This document shows positions 15,448 to 23,220 of a DNA stretch of 64,000 nt, piece after piece. Source of the DNA: JBQTKD01 sp963703165 (GTDB taxonomy: Bacteria > Actinomycetota > Actinomycetes > Sporichthyales > Sporichthyaceae); contig OY969798.1 in the NCBI GenBank assembly GCA_963703165.1, positions 3,410,001-3,474,000 on the forward strand, in the 5' to 3' direction. How positions within the stretch are numbered: the stretch's first letter is position 1; each line of letters opens with the position of its first letter. Under the pieces are notes generated by a model that was not told the DNA's origin, made no database searches, and saw only the letters and a list, made by a program, of their open reading frames with translations. The position numbers and the translations under genes are program-made.

Positions 15448-16635
15448 GTGCCTGAAGCGCTGCCGGACGTCGTCACCGAACTGCGGCGGCTGTTGCTGGA
15501 CCCGACGTTGGACCGGGCGGTGGCCGCCGGGCGTCGCCATGGGCACCCGGCGCCAGCGTGGCGGCGGGCGGAACTGCGCCCGGTGGATCTGAAGATCGGT
15601 CGTCGATTGCAGGAGGTCCGCGACGACGGCCGTTCCCCGCTGACCCGCAACCACGAGTACGGCGCCGACGCGGCCGCGTGTGTCGACGAATTGCTCGCGG
15701 TCCCGTGGGGGAACTGGCACGTGCGCACCGCGGACCAGACCGTGCAGGTACGGGTCACCAAGAAGGGCCTGGCCCAGGTGCACAGGGAGGCGGGCAGCGT
15801 CGCCGTCGCCGCTGCGGTCGCGGAGCCGCGCCCGCACGACCGGGTCAAGGAACGCCTGCTGTCCCCCGACGACCCGCTGTTCACCGTGCTCGGCGCCGGT
15901 GCGGCCAAACGTCGTCAGGTCGAGGCCTTCCTGCGGCTGCTCGTCGCCGACCTGGACGTCATCGCCACCCGGGACCCGTTGCAGGTGGTGGATCTGGGCT
16001 GCGGCAACGCCTACCTGAGCTTCGCCGCGCTGCGGTATCTGACGGAGCATCATGTCGGTGCGGTGCGGCTGACCGGGGTGGACCGCAAGCCCGACGCGGC
16101 GATCCGCAACGCCAACCTGGCCGCGGAGCTCGGTGACCTCGACGCGCAGTTCGTGGCCGGTGACATCGCGGACGCCGTCGTGCCCGCCGCCGATGTCGCG
16201 TTGGCGCTGCACGCCTGCGACACCGCCACCGACGACGCCCTGGCGCGCGCGGTGCGGTGGGAGACCCCGCTCATTCTCGCCGCGCCCTGCTGCCACCACG
16301 AAACGGCACGCACCGTCCGGGAGGGCGGGGCCCCGGGCGGGTACGGGGCGCTGGTGCGGCACGGGATCCTGCGCGAGCGGATGGCCGACGTGCTGACCGA
16401 CGGCCTGCGGGCGATGCTGCTGCGATTGTGCGGATATCGCGTGGATGTGGTCGAGTTCGTGTCCAGCGAACACACGGCGCGTAACGTGGCGATCCGGGCC
16501 GTGCGCACCGGTGCGTCGGCCGACTCCGAGACCGTCGCCGCTTACCGGGAGCTGACCGCTGCCTGGGGTCTTCGGCCGCGGCTGGCGGTCTTGCTGCACG
16601 GCGAACTGACGCAACGTCATGGGGGACAGTGGTGA
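15448..16635 (+). CDS. class I SAM methyltransferase (METTL25/RRNAD1-like)
   Basis: A 395-residue protein starting at GTG 15448. The SAM site is VVDLGCGNAYLSFAALRYL near residue 180, with VTGVDRKPDAAIRNAN-type and LALHACDTATDDALARAV motifs after it. The APCCHHE motif near residue 278 is typical of the Methyltransf_32 group that includes METTL25 and RRNAD1. The N-terminal 170 residues are a separate region (EYGADAAACVDELLAVPWGNWHVR). The target is unknown. Its stop overlaps the start of the next gene. Confidence 0.8.
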   Translation: MPEALPDVVTELRRLLLDPTLDRAVAAGRRHGHPAPAWRRAELRPVDLKIGRRLQEVRDDGRSPLTRNHEYGADAAACVDELLAVPWGNWHVRTADQTVQVRVTKKGLAQVHREAGSVAVAAAVAEPRPHDRVKERLLSPDDPLFTVLGAGAAKRRQVEAFLRLLVADLDVIATRDPLQVVDLGCGNAYLSFAALRYLTEHHVGAVRLTGVDRKPDAAIRNANLAAELGDLDAQFVAGDIADAVVPAADVALALHACDTATDDALARAVRWETPLILAAPCCHHETARTVREGGAPGGYGALVRHGILRERMADVLTDGLRAMLLRLCGYRVDVVEFVSSEHTARNVAIRAVRTGASADSETVAAYRELTAAWGLRPRLAVLLHGELTQRHGGQW

Positions 16636-17717
16636 GGCGCACGGCAGCCCTGGCGACCTGGGGCGTGGTCGCGGTGCTCGGCGTCGGGATGGCCGGGGTC
16701 GCGCACGGCTTGGACAGCACGGTGCAGTTCCGCTTCCAGGACCAGCGGATCACCGAATCCAGCGGGCTCGCGCAGAGCCTGACGGACCGCAACCGGATCT
16801 GGACGAACAACGACTCCGGGGACGCCGCGCGCATCTACGCCGTCGACAACGAGTCCGGGAACACGATCGCGACCCTCGACCTGAAGGGCGCGACCGCGCG
16901 GGACTGGGAGGCGATGACCACCTGCCGTGAGTCCGACGGGGACACGGTGCTGTGGGTCGGCGACATCGGGGACAACATCGACGGCTGGAAGACCTACCAC
17001 TTCCTCGCCGTCGACGAGCCCGAGGAGCCCAAGGACGGCGAGGTGGACTGGACCTCCTACGACGTGCGCTACGAGGACGGCAAGGCGCACAACTCCGAGG
17101 CCCTGCTGTGTCACCCGAAGACCGGGCGGATGTACCTGGTCACGAAGGACTCCGAGGGTGGGGTCTACGAAGGTCCGAGCCGCATGCGCAAGGGCGAGAC
17201 GAACGTGTTCGAGAAGATCGCCACGGCCCCGTCCACGGTCACCGACGCGACGTTCCTCGCCGACGGCAAGCACGCCGTGCTGCGGGGTTACCGCGAGGCG
17301 TGGGTGGTCGACGTCGAGGACGACTGGAAGGTGATCGCCACCTTCTACCCGCCGCTGCAGATCCAGGGCGAGACCATCGCGGTGGCCGCGAGTGGCCAGG
17401 CCCTGCTGTTCGGCAGCGAGGGCGTGAACTCCTCGGTGTATCGCGTCGAGTTGCCTCCCGACCTCAAGGCACTGCAGGACACCGGCGACGACCTCGCCGG
17501 AACCCAGGCCACCCCGACGCCTGACAGGCCGGTCGCTGAGCCGAGCCCAACCCAGACAGGCGACTACGCGGGAAGTTTCGAGCCGCTCGAGACGCCGGAC
17601 GCGAAGCCCACGTCGAACTCCGAGGGCCTGCCGGGCATCAGTGGCCCCTGGGTCGCGCTGTTCTCCGCGCTGGGGCTGCTCGCCGTCGTGCTGGCGTTGG
17701 TCTCGCGGCGCGACTGA
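16629..17717 (+). CDS. exported beta-propeller-like protein with C-terminal anchor
   Basis: A 362-residue protein with a signal peptide (ending VAHG) and a C-terminal hydrophobic helix followed by RRD (GPWVALFSALGLLAVVLALVSRRD), so it is probably anchored outside the membrane. The middle has repeated blade-like segments: ESSGLAQSL, RIWTNNDSGDAARIYAVD, DTVLWVGDIGDNIDG, RMYLVTKDSEGG, EGVNSSVYRVELP. A threonine/proline-rich linker precedes the anchor. Function unknown. It overlaps the methyltransferase stop. Confidence 0.78.
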   Translation: MVRRTAALATWGVVAVLGVGMAGVAHGLDSTVQFRFQDQRITESSGLAQSLTDRNRIWTNNDSGDAARIYAVDNESGNTIATLDLKGATARDWEAMTTCRESDGDTVLWVGDIGDNIDGWKTYHFLAVDEPEEPKDGEVDWTSYDVRYEDGKAHNSEALLCHPKTGRMYLVTKDSEGGVYEGPSRMRKGETNVFEKIATAPSTVTDATFLADGKHAVLRGYREAWVVDVEDDWKVIATFYPPLQIQGETIAVAASGQALLFGSEGVNSSVYRVELPPDLKALQDTGDDLAGTQATPTPDRPVAEPSPTQTGDYAGSFEPLETPDAKPTSNSEGLPGISGPWVALFSALGLLAVVLALVSRRD

Positions 17718-18893
17718 TCAGGTGGCGGTGACGGGGTCACCGCTGCGCAGCACCGCGAAGGCGGCGATTGCGACGACGATCGGCACGCCGAGGAACGCAG
17801 TGTGCGGGCTCGTGGCGTCTGCGGCGGCGCCGAGCAGGACCGGGGCGAGGATTCCCGCGCCGCCGGCGCCGAGCGCGAGGCGACCGGCCGCGCGGTCGGA
17901 GGCACCGGGTACCAACCTGATGGCCCGGGCGATCGCCACGGGGTAGTGCAGGGACATGCCCAGGCCCGTCACCGCAAGGCCCGCCACGGCAGGGGCGGGG
18001 TCCTGCGCCAGCCAGAACAGAGCGAATCCGCCGGCGGTGAGGGCCAGCGCGCCGACCAGCGTCGGGTCCGTGCCGAAGCGGGCGACGAGCCGCGTGCCCG
18101 CCAGACGTCCGACGAACATGCCGCCGAGGACCGCACTGATCGAGGCCGTCGCGGCGCCGTCGTCGAGTCCGACGCGATCACGCAGGACGTCGGAGGACCA
18201 CAACGTCATCGAGTACTCGACGGCGATGACCGCAACGAGCACCGCCCAGGCGATCCAGAACCGGCGGGTGAGGGGGGCGGTGCGCTGGGCCTGGTGAACC
18301 GGTGGCTCGGCGGGGGAGATCCGTGTGCGGCGCAACGCCACGGCAGCCACCAGCGTCGGCACGACGACGGCGACCAGCGCGATCCGCCACCCCCACCCGG
18401 CGGCCACGCAGAGCCCGACCGCCGCGGGCGCCAGCAGTCCGGTGCCGGCGGCGACCGCGTTGGTCTCGGTGATGGCCGCGGGACCGGTGTGCGGGCCGTG
18501 GTGCTCGCCGAGGATCGGCGCCGATCCGACCACCAGCAACGAACCGAACAGCCCGGCCATCCCGGCGCCGAGCAGGGTCAGCGCGAGGTGCTGCCCCGTC
18601 GCGAGCACGAGGATCCCCACACACAGTCCGCCGGTGCCGACCCACGAGACGAAGCCGCGGCCGAACCGTTCACTGACCCGCGCGTAGGACAGGCCGACGA
18701 CCACCGACCCGGCGGCGATGAGGCTGCCGTGCGTCGCCGCGACCGGCCGGGAGATGTCGAACTCCTCGCGCAGCAAGGGAACGACGGGCGCGAACCCGAA
18801 CAGGAACCAGCCCCACAGCCCCAGCTGCAGGTGCACCAGCCAAGTGACCTCGTCGCGCTTGAACACCGTTGTGTCCGACGAATAAGAGCTCAC
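17718..18893 (-). CDS. MFS transporter
   Basis: A 391-residue transporter with about 12 helices (LQLGLWGWFLFGFAPVVPLLREEFDIS at the start, ARVSERFGRGFVSWVG as the first cytoplasmic loop). The substrate is unknown. The GTG start at 18893 and the first ten codons (MSSYSSDTTV) fall inside a hairpin repeat at 18873-18912, so the N-terminus is probably derived from the repeat or the true start lies further in. It is convergent with the propeller protein, with adjacent stop codons. Confidence 0.85.
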   Translation of the reverse strand: MSSYSSDTTVFKRDEVTWLVHLQLGLWGWFLFGFAPVVPLLREEFDISRPVAATHGSLIAAGSVVVGLSYARVSERFGRGFVSWVGTGGLCVGILVLATGQHLALTLLGAGMAGLFGSLLVVGSAPILGEHHGPHTGPAAITETNAVAAGTGLLAPAAVGLCVAAGWGWRIALVAVVVPTLVAAVALRRTRISPAEPPVHQAQRTAPLTRRFWIAWAVLVAVIAVEYSMTLWSSDVLRDRVGLDDGAATASISAVLGGMFVGRLAGTRLVARFGTDPTLVGALALTAGGFALFWLAQDPAPAVAGLAVTGLGMSLHYPVAIARAIRLVPGASDRAAGRLALGAGGAGILAPVLLGAAADATSPHTAFLGVPIVVAIAAFAVLRSGDPVTAT

Positions 18894-18912
18894 CGGACGC
18901 TATTCGTCGGAC
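18873..18912. repeat. hairpin repeat R2, copy a (over MFS start)
   Basis: Arms GTCCGACGAAT and ATTCGTCGGAC pair perfectly. The loop carries CACCGGACGC, the part shared by all four copies of this repeat. The GTG start of the MFS gene (18891-18893) lies in the loop. Confidence 0.75.
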
Positions 18913-18940
18913 GTTCGGGGCTGTCCCCCACGAGAGACCC

Positions 18941-18990
18941 GTTGCGTCCGACGGAGCGAGGCCCACCGGACGCACGATGTCGGACGCAAC
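18941..18990. repeat. hairpin repeat R2, copy b
   Basis: Arms GTTGCGTCCGAC and GTCGGACGCAAC pair perfectly; the loop contains CCACCGGACGC. It lies 11 bases beyond the 3' end of serC and may act as its terminator. Confidence 0.8.
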
Positions 18991-19001
18991 GGGGTTCTGG
19001 C

Positions 19002-20132
19002 CTAGGAGAGCGCGGAGACCACGTGGTCGATGCAGGCGGTCAGCGCCTCGACGTCGGCGGGGTCGACGGCGGGGAACATCGCGATGCGCAGCTGGTTGCG
19101 GCCGAGCTTGCGGTACGGCTCGGTGTCCACGATGCCGTTGGCGCGCAGCACCTTGGCGACCGCGGCGGCGTCGACGGAGTCGGCGAAGTCGATGGTGCCG
19201 ACGACGGCCGAGCGCATCGACGGGTCGGTGACGAACGGCGTCGCGTACTCGGATTTCTCGGCCCAGTTGTAGAGGCGGTTCGAGGAGTCCGCGGTGCGCG
19301 AGGTGGCCCAGTCCAGGCCGCCGTTGCCGTTGAGCCAGTCCAACTGCTCGGCGAGCAGGAACAGCGTCGTCAGCGACGGGGTGTTGTAGGTCTGGTCCTT
19401 GCTGGAGTTGTCGATCGCGGTGGGCAGGTCGAAGAACGTCGGGATGTAGCGGTCCGACGCGGCGATCTCCGCGGCCCGGGCGAGCGCTGCCGGGGACATG
19501 ATCGCGAGCCACAGCCCACCGTCGGAGGCGAAGCACTTCTGCGGCGCGAAGTAGTAGCAGTCGGTCTGCGTGATGTCGACGGGCAGACCGCCGGCGCCGG
19601 AGGTCGCGTCGACCAGCACGAGAGAATCCGCGTCGGCCCCGGCGACCCGGTTGATCGGCATCGCGACACCCGTCGAGGTCTCGTTGTGGGTGAACGCATA
19701 GACGTCGACCCCGGCCTCGGCCTGCGCCTGCGGGTGCGAACCCGGCTCGGCCTTGATGATCGTCGGCTCGCCCAGCCACGGGGCGCCCTTGCAGACGCTG
19801 CCGAACTTCGAGGAGAACTCACCGAAGTTCAGGTGCTGGCTGCGTTCCTGGACCAGGCCGAACGCGGCGATGTCCCAGAACGCGGTCGCGCCGCCGTTGC
19901 CGAGCACGACCTCGGAGCCGTCGGGCACGGAGAACAGATCGCGCAGCCCCTTGCGGACCCGGCCGACGGTGTTCTTCACCGGGGCCTGGCGGTGGGAGGT
20001 GCCGAGCAGGGAACTGCCGACGGAGGCCAGGGCGGCGACGGCCTCCGGGCGAACCTTCGACGGCCCGCAGCCGAAACGGCCGTCGGCGGGCTTGAGGTCG
20101 GCGGGGATGACGATCTGGCTCGGGTCGCTCAC
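19002..20132 (-). CDS. serC: phosphoserine aminotransferase, mycobacterial type
   Basis: A 376-residue PLP enzyme converting 3-phosphohydroxypyruvate to phosphoserine in serine synthesis. The GTG start at 20132 is preceded by AGGAAG, and the N-terminus VSDPSQIVIPADLKPADGRFGCGPSKVR fits the mycobacterial SerC subfamily. Recognisable parts: GNGGATAFWDIAAFGLV, VLVDATSGAGGLPVD and the PLP-lysine region YYFAPQKCFASDGG. Length is normal. The frame is open far upstream but that part lies across intergenic repeats and the next gene. Confidence 0.95.
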   Translation of the reverse strand: MSDPSQIVIPADLKPADGRFGCGPSKVRPEAVAALASVGSSLLGTSHRQAPVKNTVGRVRKGLRDLFSVPDGSEVVLGNGGATAFWDIAAFGLVQERSQHLNFGEFSSKFGSVCKGAPWLGEPTIIKAEPGSHPQAQAEAGVDVYAFTHNETSTGVAMPINRVAGADADSLVLVDATSGAGGLPVDITQTDCYYFAPQKCFASDGGLWLAIMSPAALARAAEIAASDRYIPTFFDLPTAIDNSSKDQTYNTPSLTTLFLLAEQLDWLNGNGGLDWATSRTADSSNRLYNWAEKSEYATPFVTDPSMRSAVVGTIDFADSVDAAAVAKVLRANGIVDTEPYRKLGRNQLRIAMFPAVDPADVEALTACIDHVVSALS

Positions 20133-20257
20133 AGCGCAGCTTCCTCGGGTTATCGCGGTCAGGGTCCGGCCGGTCGGCCGATCACGTCCCATTCTCCTGC
20201 ACCCGGCGTGCTCACCCCAACCGAGATCGAGTGCCCCCCGCCACACCGGGGCGGGCA

Positions 20258-20290
20258 ACAACCATTGCGCACGACGTGCGCAATGGTTGT
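20258..20290. repeat. 33-bp near-perfect palindrome, core CGCACGACGTGCG
   Basis: Arms ACAACCATTGCGCACG and its exact complement flank a central A. It is the second copy of the palindrome seen at 3254-3288 and again lies between divergent genes (serC and the dienelactone hydrolase). Confidence 0.8.
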
Positions 20291-20381
20291 AAACCCGTCC
20301 GGTTTGTCCCGGTTTGTGGAACCACGACGGCTGACAGGCGCGGGTGTTTAGCCCTTCAGCCCGCTGCGTAGGGTCGAAGGC

Positions 20382-21077
20382 ATGACGACCAACGTGGAGT
20401 TCGCGAGCAACGGTGGCACTGCCGGGGGTTACCTGGCCCTCCCCGAGAACGGCCGAGGACCCGGCGTGCTGGTGCTGCAGGAGTGGTGGGGCCTGGACCC
20501 GTCGCTGAAGATCATGGTGGACCGGATGGCGGCCGCAGGCTTCGTCGCGCTGGCCCCGGACCTGTACCACGGCGAGTTGGCTGCGCACGACGAGATGGAC
20601 AAGGCCGGCGAGCTGATGAACAACCTGCCGCCGGACCGTGCGGCCAAGGACATGAGCGGCGCCGTCGACTATCTGGCCGGGCACGAGGCAGTGACCGGCG
20701 ACGGGATCGGCGTCGTCGGCTTCTGCATGGGTGGCATGCTCACCTTCCTCATCGCCAACGGGCGCGGGGACAGGGTCAAGGCCGCGGTGCCGTTCTACGG
20801 TTTCCCGCCGCCCGGCATGGAGCCCCCGGACTGGTCCGGGCTGACCGCCGTGGTGCGCGGGCACATGGCCGGCATCGACGACTTCTTCACCCCGGACGGC
20901 GCACGCGCCCTGGAGGAGAAGTTGCAGGGCATGGGCAAGGACGTGCAGCTGACCATCCACGAGGGCGCGAAGCACGCGTTCATGAACCCGGAGAACGCCC
21001 TCGGCAACACCGACGAGGTGCTCGCCGCCAAGGTGTGGTCCGAGGCCACCGCGTTCCTGCACGACCAGCTGGGCTGA
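20382..21077 (+). CDS. dienelactone hydrolase family protein
   Basis: A 231-residue alpha/beta hydrolase. The catalytic triad is visible: Cys115 in GFCMGG, Asp166/167 in GIDDFF and His198 in KHAFMN; Glu34 in LQEWWGL is also the family residue. Members hydrolyse dienelactones or related lactones, but in many actinomycetes the substrate is unknown. Cytoplasmic. It is divergent from serC and followed by two hairpin repeats before pdxH. Confidence 0.92.
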   Translation: MTTNVEFASNGGTAGGYLALPENGRGPGVLVLQEWWGLDPSLKIMVDRMAAAGFVALAPDLYHGELAAHDEMDKAGELMNNLPPDRAAKDMSGAVDYLAGHEAVTGDGIGVVGFCMGGMLTFLIANGRGDRVKAAVPFYGFPPPGMEPPDWSGLTAVVRGHMAGIDDFFTPDGARALEEKLQGMGKDVQLTIHEGAKHAFMNPENALGNTDEVLAAKVWSEATAFLHDQLG

Positions 21078-21090
21078 CCCGCTCCACCCC

Positions 21091-21139
21091 GTGCGTCCGA
21101 CGTTGCGGGGCCCACCGGACGCCAGGTGTCGGACGCAAC
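21091..21139. repeat. hairpin repeat R2, copy c
   Basis: TGCGTCCGAC and GTCGGACGCA pair around a loop with GGGGCCCACCGGACGCC. It is the first of two tandem copies, 74 bases apart start to start, between the hydrolase and pdxH. Confidence 0.8.
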
Positions 21140-21164
21140 GCGTTTCCCCGCGGCGGCAAGCTCG

Positions 21165-21212
21165 ATGCGTCCGACGTTGCGGGGCCCACCGGACGCCAGG
21201 TGTCGGACGCAA
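21165..21212. repeat. hairpin repeat R2, copy d (next to pdxH ribosome site)
   Basis: It is virtually identical to copy c. Its right end (GGACGCAA) runs into the AAGGAG ribosome site of pdxH, so the folded RNA would end exactly at that site. Confidence 0.8.
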
Positions 21213-21222
21213 GGAGCACGCG

Positions 21223-21888
21223 GTGCCTGATCAGTGGCGTGGGCCGGACCCGCAGCTCGCGGGGATGCGGCAGGAGTACCTCGCCGACGGTCTCGATGTC
21301 GCCGATCTGGCGGCGGACCCCGTCGATGCGTTCGCGGCCTGGCTCAGCGAGGTCAACGGTGCCGGGCTGCCCGAGCCGAACGCGATGGTCGTCTCGACCG
21401 TCGGGGCCGACGGGACGCCGACCTCGCGGATGACGTTGCTCAAGGACGTCGACGAGCGCGGGTTCGTGTTCTTCACCAACTACACCTCGCGCAAGGCGGG
21501 GGAGATCGACGCGAACCCCGCGGTGTCGCTGCTGTTCCCCTGGCACGGGCTGCGGCGGCAGGTCATTGTGACCGGCCGTGCGGAGCGGGTCACTGCGGCG
21601 GAATCAGCTGCCTACTTCGCGTCCCGGCCGCACGCCTCGCAGGTGGGTGCCTGGGCGTCGCGGCAGTCCTCGGTCCTGAACTCGCGAGCTGAACTCGACG
21701 AGCGATACGCCGAGCTGGCGCGCCGCTGGCCGGAGGGCACGGCGGTCCCGGTCCCGGGCTTCTGGGGTGGCTACCGCGTCGTCCCGCAGGCCGTCGAGTT
21801 CTGGCAGGGCCGCACATCGCGCCTGCACGACCGGCTGCGGTTCACCCGTGCTGACGCCGGCTGGGACGTCGCGCGGCTGGCTCCCTGA
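21223..21888 (+). CDS. pdxH: pyridoxamine 5'-phosphate oxidase
   Basis: A 221-residue FMN enzyme that makes pyridoxal 5'-phosphate. GTG 21223 follows AAGGAG. Family motifs: DPVDAFAAWLSEV, PNAMVVSTVGADGTPTSRMTLLKDVDERGFVFFTNYTSRKAGE, PHASQVGAWASRQSSVL, PGFWGGYRVVPQAVEFWQGRTSRLHDRLRF and a C-terminal W.V.RLAP. Length is normal. SerC upstream is PLP-dependent, but the two genes are on opposite strands. Confidence 0.95.
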   Translation: MPDQWRGPDPQLAGMRQEYLADGLDVADLAADPVDAFAAWLSEVNGAGLPEPNAMVVSTVGADGTPTSRMTLLKDVDERGFVFFTNYTSRKAGEIDANPAVSLLFPWHGLRRQVIVTGRAERVTAAESAAYFASRPHASQVGAWASRQSSVLNSRAELDERYAELARRWPEGTAVPVPGFWGGYRVVPQAVEFWQGRTSRLHDRLRFTRADAGWDVARLAP

Positions 21889-21890
21889 GA

Positions 21891-22079
21891 TCAGGCCGGC
21901 TGGACGGGGCGCCGGTCGGCGTAGCGCTCGACGCGCTCGCGGGCCAGGCGGACCAGCGGGTCGTTGTTCGGACCAAGCTGCGGCGGCCCGAGGACTGTGA
22001 AGGCTCCCTTCTTCAGGCACCACCGCACACGCCAGCCCAGGTCCTCGAGGCCCCGCGGCTCCCACTTCGGCTTGCTCAT
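21891..22079 (-). CDS. 62-residue conserved-looking protein, divergent from OhrR-type regulator
   Basis: The ATG at 22079 is preceded by GGGAGG. The product is small and basic-tryptophan rich (MSKPKWEPRGLEDLGWRVRWCLKKGAF, then GPPQLGPNNDPLVRLARERVERYADR). I recognise no family. The ribosome site, the codon use and the shared operator region with the regulator at 22145 argue that it is real and perhaps controlled by that regulator. Confidence 0.65.
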   Translation of the reverse strand: MSKPKWEPRGLEDLGWRVRWCLKKGAFTVLGPPQLGPNNDPLVRLARERVERYADRRPVQPA

Positions 22080-22096
22080 TGTTGCCTCCCTAATAG

Positions 22097-22108
22097 TTAG
22101 TACACTAA
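22097..22108 (+). promoter_or_regulatory. MarR/OhrR-type operator candidate
   Basis: TTAGTACACTAA is a perfect inverted repeat (TTAGT-AC-ACTAA) in the AT-rich 65-base gap between the divergent 62-residue protein and the regulator gene. AT-rich repeats of this kind are usual for OhrR/MarR sites. Confidence 0.55.
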
Positions 22109-22144
22109 TTGATAGCACATCAACGGACTGGGTAGGGTGGCAGT

Positions 22145-22639
22145 GTGACGAGGAACAAGCAGGCGACGAGGATCGACCTCGGCGAAGACCCGCTCGAGCT
22201 GGAACGTCAGGTCTGTTTCGCGCTCTCGGTCGCGAGCCGCTGTGTGATCGGGGTATACCGACCGCTGCTCGAACCGCACGGCCTGACCCACCCGCAGTAC
22301 TTGGTGATGCTCGCGCTGTGGCAGCAGGCCCCGTGCCCGGCCAAGGACCTCGCGAGTGCGCTGCACTTCGACCCGGCCACCCTTTCGCCGATGCTCAAGC
22401 GCCTGGAGTCCCTCGGCTACGTCACCCGCACCCGCAGCGTCGAGGACGAACGGGTGCTGACCGTCGACCTCACCGAGGAAGGCCGCGCCCTGCGCGAGGA
22501 GGCGCTGAAGATCCCCTACGCCGTCGTCGAACGACTCGGGATGGACGTCGACGACCTCGTCGCCATCCAGCAGTCACTGCTGCGCGTCATCGAGGCCACC
22601 GACCGCATGCCCGCGTCCGAGGTCGACCCGCTCGCCTGA
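22145..22639 (+). CDS. OhrR-type MarR-family regulator
   Basis: A 164-residue regulator starting at GTG 22145. The segment LERQVCFALSVASRCVIGVYRPLLEPHGLTHPQYLVMLALW matches OhrR, with the redox-sensing Cys24 in the conserved Q-x-CFAL context. The winged helix follows (LASALHFDPATLSPMLKRLESLGYVTRTRSVEDERVLTVDLT). OhrR normally represses a peroxidase gene ohr on organic peroxide stress. No ohr gene lies nearby; the divergent gene encodes only a 62-residue protein. Confidence 0.88.
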   Translation: MTRNKQATRIDLGEDPLELERQVCFALSVASRCVIGVYRPLLEPHGLTHPQYLVMLALWQQAPCPAKDLASALHFDPATLSPMLKRLESLGYVTRTRSVEDERVLTVDLTEEGRALREEALKIPYAVVERLGMDVDDLVAIQQSLLRVIEATDRMPASEVDPLA

Positions 22640-22791
22640 CACGCATTACGGACGTGAGGGGGATTACCCGGTGTCCGAACGGCTGATCACGGCTGCACGA
22701 CCTGTCGACGATGCTGGAGCGGTCGTACCGGTGTCGGTCGTCGGATCTGGTCGCTGCGCGGGCACAGTCAAGAACGGCCGAGGCCGAGGTC

Positions 22792-23055
22792 CTAATTCTG
22801 CGTCGCGCGGGCCAGCGCCCACAGGACGAACGTCGCCCCGGCGCCGCCGAGGCCGACCATCCGCAGTCGCGCGTCGGCGCGAGCCGGGCGCATGTTGCGC
22901 GGTCGGGTCTCCGTGAGGCTGCCCGCCAGGGCGCCGAAGCCGGCCACCAGCGCCAGTACGAATGCAATGCCTGTCGCTCCCGACCCGACGCTGTCGCCGA
23001 ACAGGCCCGCCGCCGTCAGCGCAGCCGAGAAGGCGCCCAGCCCGGCGCACCACAC
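22792..23055 (-). CDS. small membrane protein of unknown function
   Basis: About 87 residues from GTG 23055, with hydrophobic segments (AGLGAFSAALTAAGLFG, GIAFVLALVAGFGALAGSL) and, after a basic loop with RPRNMRPARADARL, another (MVGLGGAGATFVLWALA). A CTG codon at 23076, six bases after a perfect GGAGGA site, would give a better start (MKSVIPAVWCAG) and 94 residues. The 150 bases between the OhrR stop and this gene hold nothing I recognise. Confidence 0.5.
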   Translation of the reverse strand: MWCAGLGAFSAALTAAGLFGDSVGSGATGIAFVLALVAGFGALAGSLTETRPRNMRPARADARLRMVGLGGAGATFVLWALARATQN

Positions 23056-23173
23056 CGCGGGGATGACGGATTTCAGTAGGTCCTCCGAGTCAACAGCGTG
23101 CGGGCGAGGCGATCATCCCAGGTGAGCGAGGAAATCCGACCCGCGTGAGCATTTCAAGCCGTCGCTCCGTCGC

Positions 23174-23195
23174 AGGGTGAGCTATAGCTCACCCT
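23174..23195 (+). promoter_or_regulatory. 22-bp perfect palindrome, operator candidate
   Basis: The central 20 bases are GGGTGAGCTATAGCTCACCC, with one more A-T pair outside. It ends 25 bases before the GTG of the gene at 23221, a position suited to repressor control of that gene. A hairpin role in RNA is also possible. Confidence 0.6.
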
Positions 23196-23220
23196 TCAGC
23201 GGACGCCCTGGACTGACGAT

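Noticed and set aside
20133..21212. Upstream extension of serC by 360 codons
   Set aside because: It crosses the palindrome, the divergent hydrolase and the hairpin repeats; GTG 20132 has a ribosome site and the correct N-terminus.
21091..21212. CRISPR array (two tandem repeats)
   Set aside because: Only two adjacent units, each a long hairpin with a related copy elsewhere, and no cas genes.
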